From Tsukamurella paurometabola DSM 20162 (GTDB lineage: Bacteria > Actinomycetota > Actinomycetes > Mycobacteriales > Mycobacteriaceae), in the NCBI RefSeq assembly GCF_000092225.1, contig NC_014158.1:1922001-1986000 (forward strand): a DNA stretch of 64,000 nt, in the 5' to 3' direction. Below the pieces are notes generated by a model, which was not told the DNA's origin, searched no databases, and worked only from the letters and a program-made list of their open reading frames with translations. Within the stretch, counting starts at the first letter, position 1. Each line of letters starts with the position of its first letter. Below, one piece after another: positions 6,016 through 14,297 of this stretch. A program made the translations under genes and the position numbers.

Positions 6016-8211
6016 ATGCAGAGCGACGACGCACGAGGCACTGTCCATCCGCCGCGTCCCGATCGGGACCCGTTCGGCGCACCGATTCCCGGTTTCAACC
6101 GTCGTAGATTCCTCGCCGGATTCGGCGTACTCGCCGGCGCCGGCGTGCTCGCTGCCTGTGGCGTGCAGTCGCCCACGGGAGCGCCCTCGAGTTCGGCGCG
6201 TCCGACCCGGCCGCTCACCGGACCGGACCTGTCCGGTGCCGCGCCGGGAATCCGAGTCCAGGACGATCTGTACCGGCACGTCAACGGCGCGTGGTACGAC
6301 GGCTTCCAGATCCCCGGCGATAAGGCGCAGTACTCCACCTTCTCCGATCTATCCGACCGTGCCCAGGAGCAGCTCAAGGCGATCATCGAGGGCATCAAGG
6401 ATCCGCGTCCGCGGGGCGACCAGGCGAAGATCCGGGACGTTTACGACGCCTACATGGACACCGCCCGGATCGATCAAGCCGGCGCCGATCCGATCAAGCC
6501 CGATCTCGAGGCCGTCGACAAGGCCGCCGATAAGGCGGCGTTGCTCGATGTGATCGGCGCACACCAGAAGCAGGGCGTGTCCGGTCTGGTGGGCTACCTG
6601 GTCGACACCGACCAGAAGGATTCGTCGAAGTACGCCCTGACCTTGGTGCAGTCCGGGATCGGCCTGCCCGACGAGGCCTACTACCGCGATCCCAAGTACG
6701 CCGAGGCTCGCGACAAGTACCGCGCCTACCTGGAGAAGGTGGCATCACTGGCCGGGCTCTCCGATGCTCCCGGTGTTTCGGCCAGAGTGCTCGCCTTCGA
6801 ATCCGCTGTGGCGAAGGGGCATTGGGACAAGGTGCGCTCGCGAGACGCCACGGCCACCTACAATCCCCAACCGTGGTCGCAGTTGGCGACTCTGGCGCCG
6901 GGCTACGACTGGGACCGCTGGCAGAAGGCCGTGGGCATCAAGGCCGAGGATGCGAAGAACGTGGTGGTCGCTCAGCCCAGCTTTCTCACCTCGGTCGCGA
7001 AGCTGTGGGCGGACACCGATCTGGCCACTCTCAAGGACCATGCGCGGATCCAGGTGATCCGCGCCTACGCCTCGCTGCTGTCCTCTCCCTTCGCCGACGC
7101 CAACTTCGACTTCTACTCCAAGGCCCTGCGCGGTGTGGAGCAGCAGCCCGAGCGATGGAAGCGCGCCGTGGCGGCGGTGGAATCCGCACTCGGAGAGGCG
7201 CTCGGGAAACTGTACGTGGACAAGCATTTCCCGGCCGACTCCAAGCATCAGGCCGAACAGTTGGTGAACAACCTCAAGGGTGCTTACCGGGCGAGCTTCG
7301 CCGATCTGGACTGGATGACACCGGCTACTCGCCGCGCCGCCGCGGCGAAGCTGGAGAAGATCCGTACCAAGATCGGCTATCCGGAGAAGTGGCGCGACTA
7401 TTCCGGCCTGAAGACGGACTCGAAGTCGGTGGTCGGCAACGCCCGCGCCTCCGCGGAGTTCGACAACGCCTACCAGTTGGCGAAGCTACCGAAATCGGTC
7501 GACCGGAGCGAGTGGCTGATGACGCCGCAGACCGTCAACGCCTACTACAACCCGGGGATGAACGAGATCGTCTTCCCGGCGGCGATCCTGCAACCGCCCT
7601 TCTTCTCCCCGGACGCGCAGGCGGCCGTGAACTACGGCGGAATCGGTGCGGTGATCGGCCACGAGATCGGGCACGCCTTCGACGACCAGGGGGCGAAGTA
7701 CGACGGCGACGGCAACCTCAAGGACTGGTGGGAGCCCGCCGATCGTGCCGAATTCGATAAGCGCACCAAGGCGTTGATCGCGCAGTACGACGCCCTGGTA
7801 CCCGCGGGCCTGCCGCCCGAGAACAAGGTCAACGGCGGGTTCACCGTCGGGGAGAACCTCGCTGACCTTGGTGGTCTGTCGATCGCGATCGCTGCGTACC
7901 GGATCGCCGTGGCGAACGGTGATGCCGGCACGGAATCCGCGGCCGCCTCGGCGTCCGCCGCGGCACCGTCGAGTGCGGCGCCGGCAGCCGGGCCCGACCT
8001 GGCGCCCCTGTTCCTGAGCTGGGGGCGGATCTGGCGGTCGAAGAGTCGGCAATCGGCCGCGATCCAAGCGCTCGCCACGGATCCGCACGCACCCAACGAG
8101 TTCCGCGCCAATCAGGTGGTCAAGAATGTCTCCGCCTTCGCGGAGACCTTCGGTGTGGGGCCCGCCGACCGGGAGTGGCTCGACCCGAAGGATCGCGTCC
8201 GCGTCTGGTGA
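6016..8211 (+). CDS. Secreted M13 (neprilysin/PepO) zinc metallopeptidase lipoprotein
   Basis: 731 residues. The N-terminus has a twin-arginine signal (RRRFLAGFG, residues 29-37) ending in a lipobox LAAC with Cys at 48, so it is probably Tat-exported and lipid-anchored outside the membrane. Zinc motif HEIGH lies at 549-553, the second zinc ligand in GENLADLGG near 613, and the substrate-binding NAYYNP segment upstream. The C-terminus has the family ending NEFRANQVVKN. M13 enzymes cleave peptides on the amino side of hydrophobic residues. An unusual Ala/Ser-rich stretch (AAASASAAAPSSAAPAAG) is inserted after the GENLAD helix. The start is ATG 6016, with TAGATT five bases upstream and no ribosome site. 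Confidence 0.93.
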   Translation: MQSDDARGTVHPPRPDRDPFGAPIPGFNRRRFLAGFGVLAGAGVLAACGVQSPTGAPSSSARPTRPLTGPDLSGAAPGIRVQDDLYRHVNGAWYDGFQIPGDKAQYSTFSDLSDRAQEQLKAIIEGIKDPRPRGDQAKIRDVYDAYMDTARIDQAGADPIKPDLEAVDKAADKAALLDVIGAHQKQGVSGLVGYLVDTDQKDSSKYALTLVQSGIGLPDEAYYRDPKYAEARDKYRAYLEKVASLAGLSDAPGVSARVLAFESAVAKGHWDKVRSRDATATYNPQPWSQLATLAPGYDWDRWQKAVGIKAEDAKNVVVAQPSFLTSVAKLWADTDLATLKDHARIQVIRAYASLLSSPFADANFDFYSKALRGVEQQPERWKRAVAAVESALGEALGKLYVDKHFPADSKHQAEQLVNNLKGAYRASFADLDWMTPATRRAAAAKLEKIRTKIGYPEKWRDYSGLKTDSKSVVGNARASAEFDNAYQLAKLPKSVDRSEWLMTPQTVNAYYNPGMNEIVFPAAILQPPFFSPDAQAAVNYGGIGAVIGHEIGHAFDDQGAKYDGDGNLKDWWEPADRAEFDKRTKALIAQYDALVPAGLPPENKVNGGFTVGENLADLGGLSIAIAAYRIAVANGDAGTESAAASASAAAPSSAAPAAGPDLAPLFLSWGRIWRSKSRQSAAIQALATDPHAPNEFRANQVVKNVSAFAETFGVGPADREWLDPKDRVRVW

Positions 8212-9000
8212 TCAGCCCAGTGCCGCGGACCCCGACGACCCCGGCAGTTCGGCACGTGAGGTGTCTTTGAGATCGACTCCCGATCGGCCGAGTCGCCGTG
8301 CGCCCACCACCAGACCGGCGGCGATCCGGGCGGCATCGGCGTAGCCCAGGCCCTCCGGGGGGTGGATGTTGGAGATGCAGTTGCGGTGCGCGTCGGTCAC
8401 ACCGGTGCCGAAATCGTCGGGATCGGCTCGATGAGTGAGGTAGATGCCCAGACTGTCGGCTACGGACAGCCCTGGGCGTTCGCCGATCAGCACGAGCAGG
8501 CTGCGCACGCCGAGTGCCCGGGCGATGTGGTCGCCGAGTGCGACGCGCGCCTGGGTCGCGATGACCGGCGTCGCGACTGCGATGTCCGCGGGTAGCGCCT
8601 GAAGGATCGCTCGGGTCAGCGCGAGCCCGTGATCGGTCAGGGCGCGGGGCGAGAGACCGTCCGCCAGGACGATTCCCAGGTCGGCACCGCTCGCCTGCAC
8701 ATCGGACACGTCGGCGGGGACGCGTCCCAGATCCGGGCGCCGCAGGTACTCGCCGCGGTCGGCGGCGCGGCTGGCTACTATGCGCGGTTCGCCGAGCCCC
8801 AGGTCGCGTACCGCTGCAGCGAAGGCGGCGATGTCGAGCGGCTGATGGACGGCGTCTCGTGCCGTGGCGTGTGCCGCCGCGAACTCCAGAACGCGCCGTG
8901 TCGGAAGCGCATCCCCGGTGCGGCCCAGGCCGATCCGCGATTGCGTCGTGGTGCGCAGCGCGTCCCAGAAGTCGCCGTCGCGACGGTGCGGGGCGGTCAC
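8212..9000 (-). CDS. eutC: Ethanolamine ammonia-lyase small subunit
   Basis: 262 residues, matching EutC in length and sequence (DFWDALRTTTQSRIGLGRTG near the N-terminus, LVLIGERPGLSVADSLGIYL, CISNIHPPEGLGYADAA). With EutB it forms the coenzyme-B12-dependent enzyme that converts ethanolamine to acetaldehyde and ammonia. Its GTG start overlaps the eutB stop by four bases (GTGA), so translation is coupled. Its stop directly abuts the stop of the convergent M13 peptidase gene. Confidence 0.95.
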   Translation of the reverse strand: MTAPHRRDGDFWDALRTTTQSRIGLGRTGDALPTRRVLEFAAAHATARDAVHQPLDIAAFAAAVRDLGLGEPRIVASRAADRGEYLRRPDLGRVPADVSDVQASGADLGIVLADGLSPRALTDHGLALTRAILQALPADIAVATPVIATQARVALGDHIARALGVRSLLVLIGERPGLSVADSLGIYLTHRADPDDFGTGVTDAHRNCISNIHPPEGLGYADAARIAAGLVVGARRLGRSGVDLKDTSRAELPGSSGSAALG

Positions 9001-10412
9001 CGCGCCACTCCGGCGGTGAGTTCGCGCAGTGGCGAGGTCTCGACCGCGATGTCTCGCAGCGCGCCGGTATCGTCGGTCATGCCCTGACGGTCAAGCCACG
9101 CGTCGAACTCCGGCGCCGGCCGCAGGTTCAGGGCACGGCGCACGTAGAGCGCGTCGTGGAAGGCGAGGGACTGGTAGCCGAGCATCACGTCGTCGGCCCC
9201 CGGGACGGTGATCACGAACGAGACCCCGGCCACGGCGAGCAGAGTCAACAGATCGTCCATATCGTCTTGGTCGGCCTCGGCGTGATTGGTGTAGCAGACA
9301 TCGACGCCCATCGGCAGACCCAGCAATTTCCCGCAGAAGTGGTCCTCGAGACCGGCTCTCGTGATCTGCTTGCCGTCGTAGAGGTACTCCGGCCCGATGA
9401 AGCCCACCACTGTGTTCACCAGAAGTGGGTCCACATGCCGCGCCACCGCATAGGCCCGGGTTTCGAGTGTCTGCTGGTCGACCGGAGCACCGCCGGTGCC
9501 CAGGTGCGTGCCGGAGGACAGCGCCGATCCCTGCCCGGTCTCCAGGTACATCACGTTGTTCCCAACCGTGCCGCGCCCGAGTTCGCGTGCTGCGGCGTTC
9601 GCTTCCTCCAGCAGTGGGATCGACACGCCGAAAGCGGAATTGGCCCCTTCCGTGCCCGCGATCGACTGGAAGACGAGATCGACCGGCGCCCCCTTCTCGA
9701 TCAGTGCGAGCGTGGTGGTGACGTGGCTGAGCACGCATGACTGCGTGGGGATATCGAACCGGGTACGCACCTCGTCGAGCAGGTGCAGCAGATCCGAGGT
9801 GGCGTGCGGCGAGTCCGTGGCCGGGTTGATGCCGATCACCGCGTCCCCACAACCGAGCAACAGTCCGTCGAGCGTCGCCGCGGCGATGCCCTGTGGATCG
9901 TCGGTCGGGTGGTTGGGTTGCAGGCGGGTGGCGACGGTGCCGGGAAGTCCGATGGTCGTGCGGAAGCCGGCCGTCACCCGGACCGCGCGCGCCACGGCGA
10001 TCAGGTCCTGGTTGCGCATCAGCTTGCTCGCCGCCGCCACCATCTCCGGAGTGAGTGCGGGGGAGAGGGCGGCGAGGCGATCCCCGGCGTCGGGGGCGAC
10101 GGCGATGCGCAACAGCAGGTCCCGTAGATCGCCGACGGTGAGATGGGCGATCGGGGCGAACGCCGCGCGGTCATGCGCGTCGATGATGAGCCGGGTCACC
10201 TCGTCGGACTCGTAGGGGACGACGAGCTCTTCCAGGAGAGCCGTCAGCGGAACGTCGGCGAGCGCCCATTTCGCGGCGGCGCGTTCGGCGTCCGAGTGTG
10301 CGGCGCACCCGGCGAGCTCGTCGCCCGAGCGCAGCGGGGTGGCCTTGGCCAGCAGGTCTGCCATGGAGGTGAAGGTGTACGTCACCCCGCGGACGGATTG
10401 GGTGCGGATCAT
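8997..10412 (-). CDS. eutB: Ethanolamine ammonia-lyase large subunit
   Basis: 471 residues, the TIM-barrel catalytic subunit. Recognisable stretches are KLMRNQDLIAVA, VIGINPATDS, LVFQSIAGTEGAN, TGQGSALSSGTHLG and VDVCYTNHAEADQDDMDDLL. The start is ATG 10412 with GGAG just upstream; ATG 10442 lacks a ribosome site. No microcompartment shell gene and no EutA-type reactivase occur in the window, as is usual for actinobacterial eutBC next to a permease. The acetaldehyde produced would need a dehydrogenase encoded elsewhere. Confidence 0.95.
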   Translation of the reverse strand: MIRTQSVRGVTYTFTSMADLLAKATPLRSGDELAGCAAHSDAERAAAKWALADVPLTALLEELVVPYESDEVTRLIIDAHDRAAFAPIAHLTVGDLRDLLLRIAVAPDAGDRLAALSPALTPEMVAAASKLMRNQDLIAVARAVRVTAGFRTTIGLPGTVATRLQPNHPTDDPQGIAAATLDGLLLGCGDAVIGINPATDSPHATSDLLHLLDEVRTRFDIPTQSCVLSHVTTTLALIEKGAPVDLVFQSIAGTEGANSAFGVSIPLLEEANAAARELGRGTVGNNVMYLETGQGSALSSGTHLGTGGAPVDQQTLETRAYAVARHVDPLLVNTVVGFIGPEYLYDGKQITRAGLEDHFCGKLLGLPMGVDVCYTNHAEADQDDMDDLLTLLAVAGVSFVITVPGADDVMLGYQSLAFHDALYVRRALNLRPAPEFDAWLDRQGMTDDTGALRDIAVETSPLRELTAGVAR

Positions 10413-10491
10413 GGTGCTCCGTTCGGCGATGATCGGGTGCATCGTCTTCTATTCAACGCGCCGCGCGGCGATGTGCGGTGGGCTTCGGGCG

Positions 10492-11931
10492 TTACGTCAG
10501 GTCCCGCTCGGCGTCGGCGAGCGCGGCGAACTCCTCGTCGGGCGAGTTGGCCACAAGGTGATGGCGACTGTAGAGGCCGAAGTACACCAGAAAGGCGGCG
10601 AAGGCAGCCAGCGTGAGACCTGCGGCCAGGGGGTCGACGAGGAAGGTTGCGACCACGGCGATGCATGCGACGAGCAGCGCGAAAGAGGTGGTCGCGACGC
10701 CGCCGGGGGTGCGGTAAGGGCGCGGCATATCGGGCTCGCGGCGGCGTAGCACGATGTGACTGACCATCATCAGCACGTAGCTCACCGCGGCCCCGAACAC
10801 AGCCATGTTCAGCAGCATCGCGCCCTTGCCGGTCAGCGACAGGGCGAATCCGATCACGCCCGGCACGATGAGTGCGAGCACGGGCGCCTTGCGCGCGTTG
10901 GTGATTGACAGGTTCTTGGGCAGGTAGCCGGCCCGCGATAGGGCGAAGGTTTGCCGCGAGTACGCGTACATGATGGAGAAGAAGCTGGCCACCAGGCCGG
11001 CCAGGCCGATGTAGTTGACCACCTTCGCCGCACCGCTGTCGCCGAGCGCCTCGACGAGTGGATTGCCGCTGTCGGACAGTGCGTTCGCTCCGAGCGCGCC
11101 GGTCGCAAGGAGGAAGACGGTCGCGCCGGTGACGAGCAGGATGCCCATCGCCACGATGATGCCGCGCGGCACGTTCTTCTCGGGCTCGCGGGCCTCCTCG
11201 GCGGCCAAGGGTACGCCCTCGATGGCGAGGAAGAACCAGATCGCGAAGGGGAGCGCGGCCCAGATGCCGAGGTAACCGTGGGGGAGCCAGCTCGATGCGC
11301 CCGCGGCATCGGTGGCGGCGATGTCGGTGAGCTTGGACGCGTCGAACCGGCCGATCGCGGCCACGGCGAAGACCACGAGTCCCACCAGTGCGATCGCGGT
11401 GATCACGAACATCGCCTTGAGGGCCTCACCGGCACCGGTGAGGTGGATCCCGATGAACACCGTGTACACCGCGAGGTACACCCACCAGCCGTCGGTGATC
11501 CCGAACAGGTTCAGCGATTGCACATAACCACCGATGAACGTTGCGATCGCCGCCGGAGCAATGGTGTACTCGATGAGAATGGCAGTGCCCGTGGCGAATC
11601 CGCCCCATGGTCCGAGCGCTCGGCGAGCGAAGGTGTAACCGCCGCCCGCCGCGGGCAGGGCCGAGGACATCTCGGCCATTCCCAGCACCATCGCCAGGTA
11701 CATGCCGGCGATCACCACGGAGGCGATGGCGAGGCCGCCGAAGCCCCCCTGTGCGAGGCCGTTGTTCCACCCGGCGTAATCGCCGGAGATCACATAGCTC
11801 ACTCCGAGCCCGGCGAGGAGCACCCACCCGGCCGATCCGGACCGGAGTGTGCGTTTGGCCAGGTACGCCTCGGATTCGAAGGATTCGTCCACCCCGTCGT
11901 GGTGGACGGTGCGCTGCGGTTCTGCGGTCAC
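10492..11931 (-). CDS. eat: APC-family ethanolamine permease
   Basis: 479 residues with about 12 membrane helices, of the amino acid-polyamine-organocation superfamily. GVSYVISGDYAGWNNGLAQG near residue 45 and AEMSSALPAAGGGYTFARRA are typical of the Eat permease that imports ethanolamine. It is the first gene of the eat-eutB-eutC unit, which supports the substrate assignment. The start is GTG 11931 behind AGAGG; the frame is open further upstream but without start support. The 147-bp leader on its 5' side holds a GGGGGC-GTT-GCCCCC hairpin at 11979-11993. Confidence 0.88.
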   Translation of the reverse strand: MTAEPQRTVHHDGVDESFESEAYLAKRTLRSGSAGWVLLAGLGVSYVISGDYAGWNNGLAQGGFGGLAIASVVIAGMYLAMVLGMAEMSSALPAAGGGYTFARRALGPWGGFATGTAILIEYTIAPAAIATFIGGYVQSLNLFGITDGWWVYLAVYTVFIGIHLTGAGEALKAMFVITAIALVGLVVFAVAAIGRFDASKLTDIAATDAAGASSWLPHGYLGIWAALPFAIWFFLAIEGVPLAAEEAREPEKNVPRGIIVAMGILLVTGATVFLLATGALGANALSDSGNPLVEALGDSGAAKVVNYIGLAGLVASFFSIMYAYSRQTFALSRAGYLPKNLSITNARKAPVLALIVPGVIGFALSLTGKGAMLLNMAVFGAAVSYVLMMVSHIVLRRREPDMPRPYRTPGGVATTSFALLVACIAVVATFLVDPLAAGLTLAAFAAFLVYFGLYSRHHLVANSPDEEFAALADAERDLT

Positions 11932-11978
11932 GTGCTGCCTCTCTGATCGAGCAGCCCATCGAACCGCGCCGGTGTTGC

Positions 11979-11993
11979 GGGGGCGTTGCCCCC
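11979..11993 (-). promoter_or_regulatory. Hairpin in the eat leader
   Basis: GGGGGC-GTT-GCCCCC, 6-bp stem with a 3-base loop, in the region upstream of the eat start. It could attenuate transcription or be a terminator for the upstream small gene. No B12-riboswitch consensus was recognised. Confidence 0.3.
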
Positions 11994-12063
11994 GAGTTTC
12001 CCGGGGCGGTCGTGGGTTGTGACGCAGGACACTACGAGGGCGAGAGTTGCACGGGGGTTGCAT

Positions 12064-12078
12064 CGCCCGCCGCGGGCG
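12064..12078 (-). terminator. Hairpin after the zinc-ribbon gene
   Basis: CGCCCG-CCG-CGGGCG, directly after the stop codon of the small zinc-ribbon gene (minus strand). It is a likely terminator separating that gene from eat. Confidence 0.5.
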
Positions 12079-12249
12079 TCAGTGCACGTCGAAGATCGAT
12101 CTCTTGTCGTAGAAGTGCAGGACGTAGCGACATTGGACACAGATCATGAGGATCATCTTGTGGTTGGTGTAACCCCACTTGGACTCCTGTCGCGAGACCT
12201 CACGCTGGAAATCCTCGCAGGCACACAGTGGACATCGCAAAGTTGACAT
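12079..12249 (-). CDS. Small zinc-ribbon protein, function unknown
   Basis: A 56-residue protein starting at ATG 12249. It has a CPLCAC knuckle at residues 6-11, a middle part ESKWGYTNHKMILMI, and a second CVQC knuckle near 38-41, followed by RYVLHFYDKRSIFDVH. Two CxxC pairs about 30 residues apart are the pattern of a single zinc ribbon. No catalytic motif is present, and I do not recognise the family. TAACCT stands six bases before the start and there is no convincing ribosome site, so a leaderless message is likely. It lies between the acyl-CoA dehydrogenase and eat on the same strand. Confidence 0.7.
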   Translation of the reverse strand: MSTLRCPLCACEDFQREVSRQESKWGYTNHKMILMICVQCRYVLHFYDKRSIFDVH

Positions 12250-12270
12250 GTATCAAGGTTAATTGACCTC

Positions 12271-12311
12271 CGCCCGGAACGCTCGGTCTCCGAGGCGGCG
12301 GATACCGGGCG
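12271..12311 (-). terminator. Stem-loop after the acyl-CoA dehydrogenase
   Basis: An outer stem CGCCCGG/CCGGGCG (12271-12277 and 12305-12311) encloses a smaller hairpin CTCGG-TCT-CCGAG (12282-12294). It lies just past the dehydrogenase stop at 12328 on the minus strand and before the promoter of the zinc-ribbon gene, so it probably ends that transcript. Confidence 0.5.
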
Positions 12312-12327
12312 TCCCCGACAGGGAGGG

Positions 12328-13485
12328 CTACAGGCCCATGTCCTTCGCGATGATCGACCTCATCACCTCGGACGTGCCACCGTAGATCCGGTTGACTCGG
12401 TTGTCGGCGTACAAGCGGGCGATCGGGTATTCGTTGATGTAGCCGTAGCCGCCGTGCAGCTGTAGGCACCGGTCGATCACATCGGACGCGGCCTCGGTGC
12501 AGAACAGTTTGAGCGAGGCGGCGTCGGCAGCGGTGAGCTCGCCTGCGTCGTGCAGCTCGAGCCCGCGATCGACGCTGGATTCCATGGCGTCCACCTTCGC
12601 CTTACAGGCGGCCAGCTCGAACTTGGTGTTCTGGAACGAGGCAACCGACTTGCCGAAGATGGTGCGGTCCTGGGTGTATGCCTGGGCGAACCGCACCGCG
12701 GCGGACGCCTGCGAGTACGCGCCCACGGCGATGGACAGCCGCTCCTGCGGCAGGTTCTGTCCGAGGTAACCAAAGCCCTTGTTCTCCTCGCCGAGCAGGT
12801 CTGCGGCCGGCACCGCGACATCGGTGAACGAGAGCTCGGCGGTATCGGAGGTGCGCAGGCCGATCTTGTCGAGCTTGCGCCCCACCTCGTACCCGGCCAG
12901 GGTGGTGTCGACCACGAACAGCGAGATGCCGAACCTGCGGTCGTCCTCCGTGGCCGGGGCGGTCCGGGCGCACACGATCACACGGTCGGCGTTGACGCCG
13001 CCGGTGATGAAGGTCTTCGCGCCGTTGAGCACGTAGTGAGAGCCGTCGGCGGAGAGTTTGGCGGTGGTCTTCATCCCCGCGAGGTCCGAGCCGGTACCGG
13101 GTTCGGTCATCGCGATGGCGAACATCGTCTCGCCCGACGCCATGCCGGGTAGCCAGCGTTGCTTCTGCTCGTCGGTGCCCAGGCTGGTCAGGTACGGCAG
13201 GCACAGCGCGATATGCACGCTCGAACCGCCGAACGAGACGCCCGCCCGCCCGAGTTCCTCGCTGATCACGGCCTGGTACTTGAACGACTCGATGCCGGCG
13301 CCGCCGTACTCCTCAGGGACCTCGATTCCGAAGACACCCAGCTCGCCGAGCTTGAGGTAGAAGTCCTTGGGCACGATGCCGTTCGCGTACCACTCGTCGT
13401 AGTGCGGCACGACCTCCGCCTCGATGAAGGCCCGCAGCGTCTCGCGGAAGGCCTCATGATCGGCGGTGTAAACGGTACGGCGCAT
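12328..13485 (-). CDS. Acyl-CoA dehydrogenase
   Basis: A 385-residue FAD-dependent acyl-CoA dehydrogenase that makes the trans-2-enoyl-CoA. It has AIAMTEPGTGSDLAGM (flavin- and substrate-binding loop near 125-140), FITGGVNADRVIV, LQLHGGYGYINEYP and the C-terminal RIYGGTSEVMR. It starts at ATG 13485 behind AAGGAG. It lies 33 bases downstream of the TetR gene on the same strand and divergent from the thiolase operon, so both units probably answer to that TetR. Its acyl chain specificity cannot be read from sequence. Confidence 0.93.
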   Translation of the reverse strand: MRRTVYTADHEAFRETLRAFIEAEVVPHYDEWYANGIVPKDFYLKLGELGVFGIEVPEEYGGAGIESFKYQAVISEELGRAGVSFGGSSVHIALCLPYLTSLGTDEQKQRWLPGMASGETMFAIAMTEPGTGSDLAGMKTTAKLSADGSHYVLNGAKTFITGGVNADRVIVCARTAPATEDDRRFGISLFVVDTTLAGYEVGRKLDKIGLRTSDTAELSFTDVAVPAADLLGEENKGFGYLGQNLPQERLSIAVGAYSQASAAVRFAQAYTQDRTIFGKSVASFQNTKFELAACKAKVDAMESSVDRGLELHDAGELTAADAASLKLFCTEAASDVIDRCLQLHGGYGYINEYPIARLYADNRVNRIYGGTSEVMRSIIAKDMGL

Positions 13486-13518
13486 GGTGAATCTCCTTGT
13501 TCGATAACTGTATTGCGA

Positions 13519-14124
13519 TTACTGGGTTCGGGTGGCGCCCACGGTTCGGAGTGCCAGATCGGCGTAGTAGGCGCCGATTCGTTCGGGGGTGATGTCGCCG
13601 CCGTCGTGGTACCAGCGGGCCACGTCGATGCCACTGGACAGCACTGCGGTGGTGGCCAGTCGCGGTTCCGCGGTGTCGAACGAGCCGTCCTCGACGCCGG
13701 CGTCGACGATGGCACGCAGCCTGCGGGTGATCTCCCGACGCTGCTCACCGACCTCGACCCGGTGTTCCTCGGTGAGCGCCTCCAGCTCGTAGTTCACTAC
13801 CCGGGCGCTGGTGTGCTGCGCCGCGTGGTGGCTGGCGAACGCGTACATCACCGCGTGCAACCGGTCGGCGGGTGCCGCGGTGGGGTCGTCGACCGCATCG
13901 ATCAGATCGATGATCAGGCCGTGGCCGTGGTGCGAGAGCTGATACAGCAACTGTTCTTTCGACTTGTAGTGCACGTAGACGGCGGCGGGACTCATCCCCG
14001 CGGCGGCGGCGATGTCGCGGGTGGTGGTGCCGTGGAATCCGCGTTCGGCGAAGGCCTCGGCTGCCGCGGAGAGCAGCCGGGCTCGCGTCGTATCGGCGCG
14101 AGACGGTGCGTCGGCGTCGGTCAT
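13519..14124 (-). CDS. TetR-family transcriptional repressor
   Basis: 201 residues. The N-terminal DNA-binding domain shows RARLLSAAAEAFAERGFHGTTTRDIAAAAGMSPAAVYVHYKSKEQLL, the standard TetR helix-turn-helix; the rest is a ligand-binding helical domain. It starts at ATG 14124 (AAAGGA upstream). It is divergent from the thiolase operon and in tandem with the acyl-CoA dehydrogenase, so the 173-bp gap with the palindrome at 14250-14265 is the natural operator region. An acyl-CoA or the pathway substrate is the likely inducer, by analogy with FadR- and KstR-type regulators. Confidence 0.93.
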   Translation of the reverse strand: MTDADAPSRADTTRARLLSAAAEAFAERGFHGTTTRDIAAAAGMSPAAVYVHYKSKEQLLYQLSHHGHGLIIDLIDAVDDPTAAPADRLHAVMYAFASHHAAQHTSARVVNYELEALTEEHRVEVGEQRREITRRLRAIVDAGVEDGSFDTAEPRLATTAVLSSGIDVARWYHDGGDITPERIGAYYADLALRTVGATRTQ

Positions 14125-14203
14125 GATCGGCGTCCTTTTCGGCTTCGTCCACCGTACGTCCCGGTGGATGCATAGGGTGATCCAAGCCACATCACCCGGT
14201 CGA

Positions 14204-14265
14204 TTGACGATCGGCTCTCAGTGGTGCAAGGTAGAGACTACCTCGTTCGCTAAGCGAGCGCTTAG
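14204..14265 (+). promoter_or_regulatory. Promoter and TetR-type operator of the thiolase operon
   Basis: CTAAGCG-AG-CGCTTAG at 14250-14265 is a perfect 7-bp palindrome with a 2-base centre, typical of TetR-family operators. TTGACG at 14204-14209 is a possible -35 with a weak CAAGGT -10 seventeen bases later (14227-14232), which would put the palindrome just after the transcription start, where a bound repressor blocks elongation. A related 16-mer stands upstream of the MFS gene at 27084-27099. The thiolase start follows with AGGAGG at 14287-14292. Confidence 0.7.
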
Positions 14266-14297
14266 TCAGCATCGTAGTCGTTACTCAGGAGGATGCA

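Noticed and set aside
10951-11946. Plus-strand open frame of 331 codons
   Set aside because: Antisense to the permease gene; His/Glu/Asp-rich shadow with no domain.
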